Under the pieces are notes generated by a model. It ran no database searches and was not told where the DNA came from. It saw only the letters and a program-made list of their open reading frames with translations. Shown here piece by piece: positions 35,371 through 44,889 of a stretch of 64,000 nt of DNA (position 1 is the first letter of the stretch; each line of letters begins with the position of its first letter). Source of the DNA: Bidens hawaiensis (lineage: Eukaryota; Streptophyta; Magnoliopsida; Asterales; Asteraceae). A program made the position numbers and the translations under genes. Where the stretch lies: contig JAIQDT010001118.1 in the NCBI GenBank assembly GCA_021521415.1, forward strand, positions 314,501-378,500, read 5' to 3'.

Positions 35371-38060
35371 TCAAGTCTCCACGTCGACGTCAGCCGCTTC
35401 ATCACCCTCATCATCTCGCGCAGCATCTGGCGCGGTCTGCTCTTCATCTCCAAACTGACCATAGTCAAGTTCTTCCTCCTCATTGGATTCTTCGATCACA
35501 ACGGTGTCACGAGCAGATTCTTTCGCCGCGCCAGAGCCGCTGGCAGGGGCAACATCCCCCGCGCCACCATCATCGCCACCAGCCCTCTCGCAATCATCAA
35601 GCAACTTCTTTAGTGCGCCGAGGTCGGGCTGGTCAGCAAGCGCAGCTATCTGTAAATCATTAGAAAAGTAATGAGTACAAAACACTTAGAAAAGTTAGTA
35701 AAGTAAAACTCATTAGGATCAAGGTACCTGCATAAGGATGGGGATGGGAGTATTCATATACTTTTCCCCCACCGTGGCCATGTCCGCGCAGGCCGCATCG
35801 CTCTTGTAAGGGTACTCGGATGGGTTCTTCCTCAACATGCCATACTCATACCCATCCGTAAACCCTTCAGCTCGGCCAACCAAGCGCGCGGCGGCATTGC
35901 AGTCCATCACAAGGGCTTGAAACTCGGCGGAATATTTCATCGCCAAAGCGCAGCGAGCCATGCCCTGTGACACCAGCCATTGGCGATCCTGCGCGAGGCC
36001 AGCAACAGACGTCTCGAGGGCAGGAACCTGAGAGTTTAATAACTCAACAGTTTCCTTAGCCTTTTTTAGTTCCTCCTTATCAGACGCTGCTGCCGCCAAA
36101 ATTTTTTCTTTTTCCGCCTGCGCAGCACCAAGTGCTTCCTGGCTAGACGCCGCCGTGGCCAAGGCCTCATCTCTATCGGCCTGCGCGGCCGCCAAATCCC
36201 TTTTCAGGCGCGCAACCTCGCTCTCCAGAGATGATTTCTCAGTAATACTCTGGATGATAGCTTGGTCACGCGCCTCGGCCTGCTGTTCCAAGACACGCAC
36301 TCTGCGCGCGTACTTGGCAACTTCGGCCTCCGCTAACTGCTGCTTCTCCCGCGCAGCTTGGAGCTCATGCCCGCGCTTGATGTATGCGGTGTTGGCACTT
36401 GCTCGGTTTTCACTGAGCTCCGCCTGGAGTTTCTCAGCTCGCGCGCGAGCATCAGACAGGTTCCAGGCGGCCACCTTAGCCTCTCGCTGGGCTTCCACAA
36501 GAGCGTCGCGTACTTTAATATAATCACGACGAAGCTCTTGGGAAGCAGCGAAAAAAGCCGACCCAGCGAAAACATGGTCGTTCAGCAAGTCCGCGCGAGT
36601 GCGCTCCTCTTGATACCTCCTTTCAGTAGGAGGCACGGCATGAGCCCAGAAGTCCTCGCATACGCCCATGGATTGAAAGGAACTTTCTTCATTAATATTC
36701 CATCTCGGGCGGTAAACGTGGTCACCTTCCTGCAAAAACACAAGAAAAGTTCTAAGTCATAAAACATACTTATATGGAGATACGCGCAGCGGACTAACAA
36801 ATCAATACATACCTGCGGGGATGAAGCAGGAATGTCTGCGCCAGCCCCACCAGAGGTCTGCGCTGCAAACACTTGCGGCATCGCAGGGCTGGCGCGATCT
36901 CCCAAGGAGTCTTCAACTTGAACCCCCTCGTCCCCCTCATCTTCTTCAACAGGCCTCTTCTCCTGCGACCTGAAAGGCTCCAAGTCAGCCTCGCGGGGAA
37001 GGCTTCGCGCGGGAGGAGGCGAGGGAGGTCTCGACGCCGCAAGTTCGGCGCGCAGTAAGGTTTCCTGCTCCTTGGTTATCCCAACAAGGGGAGACTCAGC
37101 ACTAGCAGGAGCAGGACCAGAACCAGCGGCGCCGGCAGCGGCGCCAGGAGTATCACCAGCAACTGTTGTGCCAGCTACAACTCCTATGAACAAATAAACA
37201 AGGAAAAATGGTTTATGACTAAGTCCAAAAGGAAAAATTCAGAAGACAAATGTGCAAAACTTACCTTGGCGCAACTCTGTTCGCGCGTCGAACATCGCCA
37301 TAAAATTCATTCTACCCTTTTCAGAGGGTAGAACAGGGGACTTCGATGGAGTCCCCGGCGCAGCCGTAGCACCTTGTGGCGCCTGCGGCTGATCTGTTAC
37401 CGACGCCGGCTCTGCAAACATTCAAATAACCAACGGTTTAATAACAACTCAATCAGATGAAGATAAGCAAAGTATACCTGTTGCAGGCGCGCCGCGGCTT
37501 CTCTCTTCAGCAGCGCGAACGGAGGAGGCGACGGCACCATACCTCAAGTGGACAGGAGGCCTGCCCACTTTCACAGGGAGGGAAGATAAAGAGACCTTGG
37601 TGGTAAACACCTGGGTTTCCTTTGGTCCCTTTGTTTGAGCATGGGGATGAGCGACAGGGGTGTCATCTTTCCTTTGTTTCTTACTGGCCCCTGCGCCAGA
37701 TCTCCCCTTAGCTTTGCGCTTTAGTAGAGGCACCTCCTCTTCCTCCTCCTCCTCTTCCGCGAGCTCTAGCTCGTAGTTTTCAAGCGCATCTACAAAAACA
37801 AGCGACGGAACTGTTAATAAACTTGGGTATTCTAAAGGAATGACCAGGAGTGCGAAGGCTTACCAGGCGCGTCACCGTCAAAATCAAAATCCTGATCCAC
37901 TGGGATGAACATGTCATCAAAGCGATCCGGGAAACCAACCTCCCCAACGCCAAGTTCGACGGAGCCGCCCTCCACATGTTCATCATAAGCGGCAAGGATG
38001 TAATCCTTGGTGACTGCGCAAAGACAAGTTAAATGATATCAGCAAGAGAACGATGTTCGC

Positions 38061-38110
<50 letters not shown>

Positions 38111-38942
38111 TACACAACCCGTCGACTTGGATAACGGGCTCAAGCGCGCTGTCGGCCCAGAGCCTGCTCATGCCGACCCCAACCAGTGCCTCCTCGCAAA
38201 TTTTCTTCGCGGGGGATGGTTCGGCGGTCAGTTTCTTAACCCACGCGCCAGTTGGGTTCTTGAGGACATCCTCATCCGCAGGCGCAGAAGTGATAGAGCG
38301 CATGGTCATACGGATGGGGATCACACCGGCCTTAATGTAAAAAAACCTCTCAGACCAGTCATGAAGGCTTTTGAATGAAACAGTGGAGCACTTCACCTTC
38401 TGACTGCGAGGAATAAAAGAGATCCAATTGTCTTGGATCTTGGCCTTATAAAAATATTGAAAGCGCCGAGGAGTGGGTTCCTCGCGCTGGGATTTGCACA
38501 TGAACTCAAAGTGAGTCACGCGCACGAGTCCAAACGGATGGACTTGGGATATGTGAATCCCATAGAACTTCAACAGTGCACCCACAAACCTTGTCATCGG
38601 GAGACGAAGGTTGCAGTGGGTGAAAAAGTGGCTATATAGGGATATATAGCCGGCAGGTGGGTCCGCCGCCGTTTGCCCGGACCTAGGCAACATGCAGCCA
38701 AACAGGGTGGGAAAGCCCTGAGAGGCGATGAGGTTGTCGAGATCGGCCTGCTTCAATTTGCAGGGGATTTCATTCCACCTTTTGGTGGCCTTGGTCCTCC
38801 CTACTTCCTCCGATGTGGTTTCAACAACCTTCTTCCCCTTTCCTTTTTGCTTCAATGTCGACATCACCACAGATTTCACACGGCGTCTTCGAGAGGCAAC
38901 GGAGGTGATTGAAGGGCTAGACGAGTATGAACTATCAGACAT
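35371..38942 (-). CDS. Antisense spliced gene inside the Tat element (7 exons)
   Basis: Exons on the minus strand: 38942-38114, 38013-37864, 37789-37478, 37411-37265, 37183-36813, 36729-35728, 35649-35371. All six introns are GT-AG, the phases fit, and the spliced frame is about 1,030 codons. Exon 1 resembles the 'putative gypsy type transposon' domain (PF04195-like): RWNEIPCKLKQADLD, then VHPFGLVRVTHFEF and QDNWISFIPR. The middle is Ala/Pro-rich with an acidic run and a KRKAKGR basic patch that could be a nuclear signal. Exon 6 is a long coiled coil rich in Ala/Glu/Lys, and exon 7 ends in an acidic tail. Extra antisense reading frames are known in Tat elements; their function is unknown. A TATA box lies upstream. 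The exon model is my reading of splice signals, not transcript evidence. Confidence 0.82.
38058..38108 (-). repeat. Poly-A/T tract in antisense intron 1
   Basis: About 45 consecutive A on the plus strand, a T run directly after the splice donor of intron 1 on the minus strand. The long Phe run read through it is an artefact. Confidence 0.95.
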
Positions 38943-39063
38943 ACAACTGTAATAGCCGATAATCGAGGATTCGAATCGATGAAAACACTCAAATCAGAAT
39001 GTGAAAGCAGAAATTTGAATTTTAGCAACAATGAAGATGAAGATAAAAATTTCCTAAGGGCCT

Positions 39064-39072
39064 GCTTTTATA
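39064..39072 (-). promoter_or_regulatory. TATA box of the antisense Tat gene
   Basis: TATAAAAGC on the minus strand, about 125 bp upstream of the ATG at 38942. The second Tat element has a comparable TATATAAAG at 59871-59880 upstream of its antisense gene, which supports a real promoter. Confidence 0.65.
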
Positions 39073-39499
39073 GGACCAGGAGAGAGAAAAGTGGCAGCTG
39101 ATCGGATTCCACGCGCCCCCACTCGCAGGGGCAACCCAACGAAGGCGCGACACGTGTCCCTAACAGCTGTGTGAGGTGACAAACCGACCTGCCACGGAAC
39201 AGACACGCGCCCCCACTCGCAGGTACTAACCAATGCGAGTGCGACACGTGTTCAAGACAGCTGTGAGGGGACGTGAAAGGCAACTGTAGCACCTCGAGCA
39301 CACGAAACGTCTGACATGTTTACGGCGCACGTCATCACCAACCAACCACGTGTTTGGACCTTTCGTTTTCAACCAAATGGATAGAACTTCGCGCGACGAT
39401 GGAAACAACCAAGAAAACGACAAAACCCCCTACAAAAGGACAATTCAGTGAGTCTAATATCTATCTTACCGCGCTCGCGCGAGATAAGACACACATTAG

Positions 39500-39511
39500 A
39501 CTGGGGGGGCT
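39500..39511 (+). other. Tat polypurine tract
   Basis: actgggggggct directly before the 3' LTR. The second Tat element has actggggggact in the same place (61079-61090). Confidence 0.8.
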
Positions 39512-40506
39512 TGAAGAGGTATGTACCCGCCTCAACACCAAGCAAGGCGGGTCAACCCACAAGATAAAGACATTATGAAGGCACAAAGCCAAAACCCAGG
39601 CGCATGGCGCATACAAAACATGCTCAGGCATCATATGCTCGCGCATCACATATGCGCGCGGCGCATATCGCATGCTCTTGCACATCACATATGCTCGCGC
39701 GTCACATATGCGCGTGGCGCACCAGCGCGTGGCGCATATCACACGCTCGTGCATATCACACCTGCGCATGAAATATCTGCGCGTGAGAATAAAAAGAAGA
39801 CTTCGCGCATCCTCAGGATGGGCGCATATCACACGTGCACATAATCAACCTCGTCCTTATCCAAATCAGGATTAGGGCAACCTTGATTGTGCACGTCAGA
39901 CAATCTTCTAGAAGGCATCTTTTTAAGGAGTAAGAATATGCTGATGTTGACAGCTGCCAAATGAAGGGTCGACAACTCAGCATGACACATGTGCTACCAC
40001 ATGATTACAACCAACGAGAAAGCGCCAGGTGTCCCAGAGGACACATGGCGCAGTGCGATTGGAGGAGGCCAACGAGGCTGAGCCCAACCAGTGGAAACCC
40101 TAGCACTATAAATACAGCATCAACTCCACTTTGATGACACATTCATTCACACTCAACCATTGACAGTTACAAGCAGTGATATCACATTCAATCATATTGA
40201 ATTATATTCACTCACAGTCAGTTACAGAAAAACAGACGGTCACATCATCAAGGGTATTCAGCGATTCAGCAATACTCTTGAGATTGACTTACCTACAAAC
40301 ATTATTATCTTCTCCAAAAGATACTGATTCTCACGCCGGAGGGTTACCCCAAAGAGGACCCCTCTGTCCCTTTCTGAGGGGTAAGTAACGGCGCTGTTCA
40401 TTTTGTAGGTGGAAGAACTCGGATCCAGAAGAACCATCGGTGAAATAGTTTAATCACACCCGAGGAAAGTAGATCTGCTACCAGTGAGTAGATCCACGTT
40501 TCTTCA
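39512..40506 (+). repeat. Tat 3' LTR, 995 bp
   Basis: Same length and, as far as I can read, same sequence as 28080-29074, including the GCGCAT-rich U3, the TATA box (about 40105) and the ctcacgccgg leader. Followed directly by the ccatt TSD. Confidence 0.95.
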
Positions 40507-41420
40507 CCATTGATAACCCAAGAAAACTTACCATGAGAGATCCTGCTTCACAATGAATAATTGACGCCATAGAAGCAATCTCTGAATTCGAGACCCAAAC
40601 ACCTTACTTTTAAAGAAGTTTACCTTAAGCCCAGATGCAAGATAAAAGCACCTTAAGATCCTAGCCAAGTTTACCACACCACTCGCAATCCATTCTATAA
40701 TAAACATCATGTTGTCAGCACACATAACGTGTGAGATGACCAGACCGTTATTTGGTAAACGAATCCCGCGAAACAAATTATTTTCAATAGCCAAATTCAT
40801 AATTTCATTCAAACCCTCCATGGCCAAGGTGAGTAGAAACGGAGCTAGAGGATCTCCTTGTTTGATCCCATTGTTAAAATCAAATTCTCGAGTAAGTGAC
40901 CCGTTAATAAGATCCGAGGACCGACCCGAAATGAGACTCGATTGTATCCAAAATCTTCATTTGGATCCAAAACCCATACTCCTCAAACACTGAGTCTAGA
41001 TACGACCAATTAACCGAGTCAAAGGTTTTATCAAAGTCCACCTTAAACAACAAACATTTTTTCTTGTAACTATTTACTCAAGAAATAACTTCGTCCACAA
41101 GTAACTGACCATTTAAAATATTCCTACCTTTTATATAGGCTGATTGCTCATCCTCACAAGTATATATGCCTTTTCAACCTAATAGCAAGTAGCTTAGAAA
41201 TTACCTTAGACATGTAACCAATCAAATTAATCGAGTTGTAGTCACTAAACATTATGGAGTCTTTCTTTTATGTTATAAGCGAGATGAATGTCGAGTTACA
41301 ACCTTTATACAAGTAACCGATATTCTCAAAATCCTTTATGTACTCAAAGATGTCGCTGCTCAACACATCCCAAAAAAACTTTATAAACTTGATATAACCC
41401 GGGCTTTGTTGATGGTTAAA
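40507..41420 (-). pseudogene. LINE ORF2, RT part (split by Tat insertion)
   Basis: On the minus strand: VDFDKTFDSVNWSYLD (RT palm A), then AMEGLNEIMNLA... FRGIRLPNNGLVISHVMCADNMMF, where the usual Y/F-ADD has become CADN. RILRCFYLASGLKVNFFKS follows. Frames are broken repeatedly. Across the Tat insertion and its TSD the sequence runs into 28079 and on through the LINE thumb, so 40507-41420 plus 26523-28079 is one element. Confidence 0.87.
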
Positions 41421-41432
41421 AGAATATAATTA

Positions 41433-41999
41433 GGACAAATGACCAAAATGTCCCTTTTGACCAACAACATTCCCTTACTAACCCGCAAACCTAAAATACC
41501 AAAATGATCACTTTCTAAACTGTTGGAGCCAACATATTTGAACTGACATCCGATTGATCTATCTGACACTCTTCCGTTTTTGAATTAACCACATCTAAAC
41601 ACGTATACACTTATTAGGTCGGTCATTGATCTATTCCGTTGGACTCCATATATATTATGTCAGACATCATATCTGTTATCTCGGACTCCATATCTATTAT
41701 GACGAGCGCGACAGAATAATATTACATACAGAAATGAAGCTCGGCAGAATATATATGAAGGTCAGACAAAATATATATGAAGTCCTACGAAATAGATCCA
41801 CGACCGACCGTCTAAGTGTGCGTGTTTATATGTGATTGATTCAAAAACAAAATTGTATTGGATAGATATTTCGAATATGAGTTATAATTTGTTGATCTGA
41901 TAATTTAGAAAGTAGTCATTTTAGATATTTTTGGTTTGGAAGGGTTGATCAGGGAATTTTGTTGGTAAAATAAAAAGGCAATTTTGATTATTATCCCAT
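41433..41999. mobile_element. Mutator-like MITE, 567 bp
   Basis: Long imperfect inverted repeats of about 110-115 bp: ggacaaatgaccaaaatg inward from the left, and gggataataatcaaaatt when the right end is reversed. They are flanked by the 9-bp direct repeat atataatta (41424-41432 and 42000-42008). Long TIRs with a 9-bp TSD suggest a MULE derivative. The AT-rich TSD weakens the case a little. No coding capacity. Confidence 0.65.
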
Positions 42000-42093
42000 A
42001 TATAATTAACTAATTTGTTTTAACTTTTTAGTGTGGTGTAGTGTATGTATAAAAATGAAACTAAACGGCGCCATCAGAAAGCATGAAACCACC

Positions 42094-42175
42094 AAACCCT
42101 AATTCCCAAAAGCCCGTCTATATAATAAGACCACGACTGCTTACCACATCTCATATCATATCCTCCAAACCCTAA
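42094..42175 (+). promoter_or_regulatory. snoRNA-cluster promoter: two telo-boxes and a TATA box
   Basis: AAACCCTAA occurs at 42094-42102 and again at 42167-42175, with TATATAATAA at 42119-42128 and an agccc (site-II-like, reversed) at 42111. Telo-box plus site II elements are the known promoter signature of plant snoRNA and ribosome-biogenesis genes. The second telo-box would lie in the transcribed leader. Confidence 0.65.
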
Positions 42176-42267
42176 TTACCCAACAAACAATTATTTATTT
42201 TCTTTATATTATATTTTTACATGGTATCTTGTTATTTCTTTGTCAATTGTTACATATATGCTATAAT

Positions 42268-42400
42268 CGATCGATGATGATATCTGTTTAAGGCTTGTTT
42301 CTCATGAACATTCGCAGTGGCCGCCTGATTGAGCTTTCGGCTTCGCCAGGCTTGAGAGCTCATGCTGCTTTATTCTTCCTTCCTTGGATGTCTGAGATTA
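42268..42400 (+). ncRNA. U14 box C/D snoRNA, copy 1
   Basis: Box C ATGATGA at 42274-42280 and box D CTGA at 42392-42395 bracket the two diagnostic U14 segments. Domain A is cattcgcagt (42309-42318), which pairs with 18S rRNA and is needed for pre-rRNA cleavage. Domain B is ccttggatgtctga (about 42382-42395), which guides 2'-O-methylation of 18S rRNA. Both are conserved from yeast to humans. Between them is a plant-style hairpin with gagctttcgg and gagagctc. The exact 5' and 3' ends are estimates. The first of three snoRNAs in one array. Confidence 0.88.
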
Positions 42401-42548
42401 GTTTAGATCGACCCCTTTTACTATTGATTTTTTATAATTTTATTTTGAATTGGGGATCGTGTGGCCCTTTTGCAAAATGTTAATTGCTTCAGGGATGGAA
42501 TTATTGTTTATATCCCCTGAGATTTAATTCGATTCACCCTATCACTTT

Positions 42549-42588
42549 GTCAGCAACTTCATTAGCTTTTTTTGCTAAGTTGCTGATC
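42549..42588 (+). other. Hairpin in the spacer between the U14 copies
   Basis: tcagcaactt...ttagc, a T7 loop, then gctaagttgctga form a strong stem-loop. It could be a processing signal for the polycistronic precursor, or a chance palindrome. Confidence 0.5.
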
Positions 42589-42625
42589 ATTAATGGGTGG
42601 AATATTTGATTTATATATATATATA

Positions 42626-42757
42626 TTAGCTGATGATGATATCTTTTTAAGGCTTGTTTCTCGGAAACATTCGCAGTGGCCGACTAAGAGCTTTCGCCTT
42701 CGCCAGGCTTGAGAGCTTATGCTGCTTTTTGCTCCTTCCTTGGATGTCTGAAGTTCA
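42626..42757 (+). ncRNA. U14 box C/D snoRNA, copy 2
   Basis: A diverged duplicate of copy 1: box C ATGATGA at 42633-42639, domain A cattcgcagt at 42668-42677, domain B ccttggatgtctga, and box D CTGA at 42748-42751. Substitutions and small indels lie in the central hairpin, while both guide domains are unchanged, which argues that both copies are under selection. Confidence 0.87.
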
Positions 42758-42814
42758 TTTGTTAGTTTATAATAATAATATGTTTTCTAAAACACAAATA
42801 ATATTCAAAGTTAT

Positions 42815-42911
42815 GGTATCTCGGTGATGATTTCACAGATGACGAGTCTGATTAATCCATTCTATTCGATTAGTCATGAAGACCAATCGAGGCATTTGTC
42901 TGAGAGATATC
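42815..42911 (+). ncRNA. U15-like box C/D snoRNA
   Basis: Box C GTGATGA 42824-42830, box D' CTGA 42848-42851, box C' ATGAAGA 42876-42882, box D CTGA 42900-42903. An 8-bp terminal stem is formed by ggtatctc (42815-42822) and gagatatc (42904-42911). The two guides, cagatgacgagt before D' and cgaggcatttgt before D, are antisense to adjacent parts of the 25S rRNA segment containing CAAATGCCTCGTCATCT. Both match the guides of human U15. It would direct 2'-O-methylation of 25S rRNA in the nucleolus. Third member of the array. Confidence 0.87.
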
Positions 42912-42924
42912 TTTTGGTTTTTTT

Positions 42925-43500
42925 TTATTATTATTTCCATTTAATTATAATTTGTATGAACTTTTTATTTGGTTTTCTTGGATTTGTTTTATCTTTTGTT
43001 ATATGCGTCATAAATTGAGTATAAGTTTGAATTTGTATTTTTGAGAACTGCCTAAGGTCAAGCACACACTTTATCTAGGGCTGTTAAATATCCTGTCTTG
43101 TAGGTTGACTTGTAACTCACTTGATAATGTTGCCATGGTTGTATCCCATTTTCACAGTGACGCTATGTTTCGCAACCGAGGAGCTTAGCTGTATAGGTGG
43201 TGACTGTGTAGTTTAAAGTAATAATGTCCAATCTCTCATTCTTTACCCTAAAGTCTATTCTAAGGCTAAGGTTAGCGGTGCTTGGTTGAGTCCCAAGTGA
43301 TCCAATATATTTGCGTTACGTAGGTGTTGATGTGGCATGGGATCAAGCCTCAGAGGATGTAGTGGTCCTGGTGATCAGGCGTTTGATTGATTTTTTTTAT
43401 TTGTTGTTTTTCTTTTTGTTATATACACAAATATAAATTAAAATACTTCATTAAATCATAAATAGAAGGGAAAATAAAAAAGAAAATAAAAAAATACATA
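42925..43500. other. Spacer downstream of the snoRNAs
   Basis: No further snoRNA with clear boxes was found. A structured-looking stretch at 43060-43400, rich in gg-tag-ggt and catggg-tcaagcctc motifs, may be a MITE, but no inverted termini were fixed. Confidence 0.35.
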
Positions 43501-43512
43501 TAAATAGCGCTT

Positions 43513-44586
43513 CTATTTTTGTGTTGCCAATACCTTCCGAATACTTTCTTTTTCTTCCTCATTTAGCGTTTGTTCGTATAGCGGTAGGTAACTAAAGTCT
43601 TTGGTTAGAAAAGCCAAACTCTTGAAACGGTTTCTTTTGTGTCGAGGTTCACCAATCAAAGGGAAGCCACTTGACAATTTCTTTTTTATAGTTGCAATCA
43701 GCAACCGTTTTTCCCACAATGTTTACCCGAAGGGGGGCTACAATCTTGGTCTTCAAATGACCTTTGGATAAGTTTAGGTCAAAGTCAATTTGATTTTATG
43801 ACCCGCTTGAAGAGACGTATGTGCCGGACGCACTAGTTTTTGTACGTTTTGCCCCATCGGTCACGACTCACGTCCTCCGTACGTAGTTCAATCTATTTCG
43901 AGCACTTTCTTAACACCTCTTACAAGTAGCCATCGTCAAACGTCTTCACCCCATACCTTCGCAACACTTCTTGTTTCCATTCATCACAATTGAATCGGTA
44001 AACCGCTAGATCATCGAACTCACTCGGCCGCATTCGGTTAGCATTGCGGGTATGTATGTTGGTAAACAATCCTACATGATTACGAGTATCGGTCCACCGA
44101 CCCGTTATCATATTATCGGTACGCTCCTTACTCCCCACTTGATCATAAAAACATTTCTGAATCTTGGCCCAAAAAACTCGAGCTTTTTGAAAGTCGGCTA
44201 CAAAATAAATAACAAAAAATGTAATAAGTACACACAAAACTTAAAAGATATATCAAACAATAAAATTCCTGAAATAATTTACTTGCGTTTCGATCTTGGG
44301 ATATTTCAATCCAAGCTTTCGCCAACGCAAGCTTCTCTTCTTTAGACAACGGAGTAGACTTCCGCTTCTCCGGTGCCGAAGGACCATCCGCTTTGCTGGT
44401 CTTCTTCCCCTTCTTTTTGTGGGATCGTTTTGCCAGCTTCTCCTGTGTCGGCTCCGGTTGTGTTTCCGGGACCGAATAATCGGGTTGTGACATCTCAATG
44501 AACTCTTGAAACAAATTGTTGTCCATGTAGTTACATCCCTCAGAAAATTGAGTGTCGTTGATGTTGATTTTATCCCAAACCGACAT
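43513..44586 (-). pseudogene. PIF/Harbinger ORF1 (Myb/SANT-like) remnant
   Basis: On the minus strand an N-terminal exon (44586 to about 44285) has a basic KRSHKKKGKKTSK patch and LSKEEKLALAKAWIEISQD, the trihelix/SANT-like start of plant Harbinger ORF1 proteins. After a plausible GT-AG intron (acceptor near 44202) come FWAKIQKCFYDQVG, RTDNMITGRWTDTRNHVGLF and WKQEVLRRYG. The 3' portion (to 43513, ending EEKESIRKVLATQK) is separated by about 200 bp with stops. ORF1 proteins bind DNA and help the transposase. No transposase gene lies nearby, so this is a partial or non-autonomous element. Confidence 0.75.
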
Positions 44587-44744
44587 GGTTTGTAACTTGA
44601 TAGATTCTTAAATTATTAGAGAGAAATGTAGTGAGAATGGTGTGTTATTGTTATAAAATGAGGTAGTTATTTATAATGTGTTGTTTGTAAAAAAAATTAA
44701 AATAGCCCAACAGCTATTTTTTTGAATACCAAAATAGCCAAACG

Positions 44745-44880
44745 GCTATATCCTCCCACGGTCTCAGCCATGCCGGGCCATCGTGCCCCCAACCACCTGA
44801 GGGGTGTAGCGGTGTTCGCGAGCCATGTAGGCGGCCGTGACCCCCCGCTCACCCCCCACTACCCTCATCCTAATTAGAAT
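44745..44880. repeat. GC-rich end, probably of the Harbinger element
   Basis: A C/G-rich block (gccatgccgggccatcgtgcccccaac and similar) ending ccccccactaccctcatcc before taa. The composition and the TAA flank fit a PIF/Harbinger terminus upstream of ORF1. The opposite terminus was not found. Confidence 0.4.
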
Positions 44881-44889
44881 AGTTTATTG

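Larger units (their letters stand above)
28080..40506 (+). mobile_element. Complete Ty3/gypsy Tat-lineage retrotransposon, 12,427 bp
   Basis: Two 995-bp LTRs (28080-29074 and 39512-40506) flank a PBS, one long gag-pol frame, a 3' region with an antisense spliced gene, and a polypurine tract. The 5-bp TSD is ccatt (28075-28079 and 40507-40511). I see no difference between the LTRs, so insertion was very recent. The Tat lineage is indicated by the second, archaeal-type RNase H between RT/RNase H and integrase, the long 3' region, and the PBS starting TTGGCGCC. The element interrupts a LINE. Confidence 0.95.

Noticed and set aside
38053..38340. Lysine-run and phenylalanine-run proteins around the poly-A tract
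   Set aside because: They read the homopolymer, which lies in an intron of the antisense gene.
43060..43400. Possible H/ACA snoRNA downstream of the C/D cluster
   Set aside because: No convincing H box and ACA with two hairpins. It may be a MITE instead.
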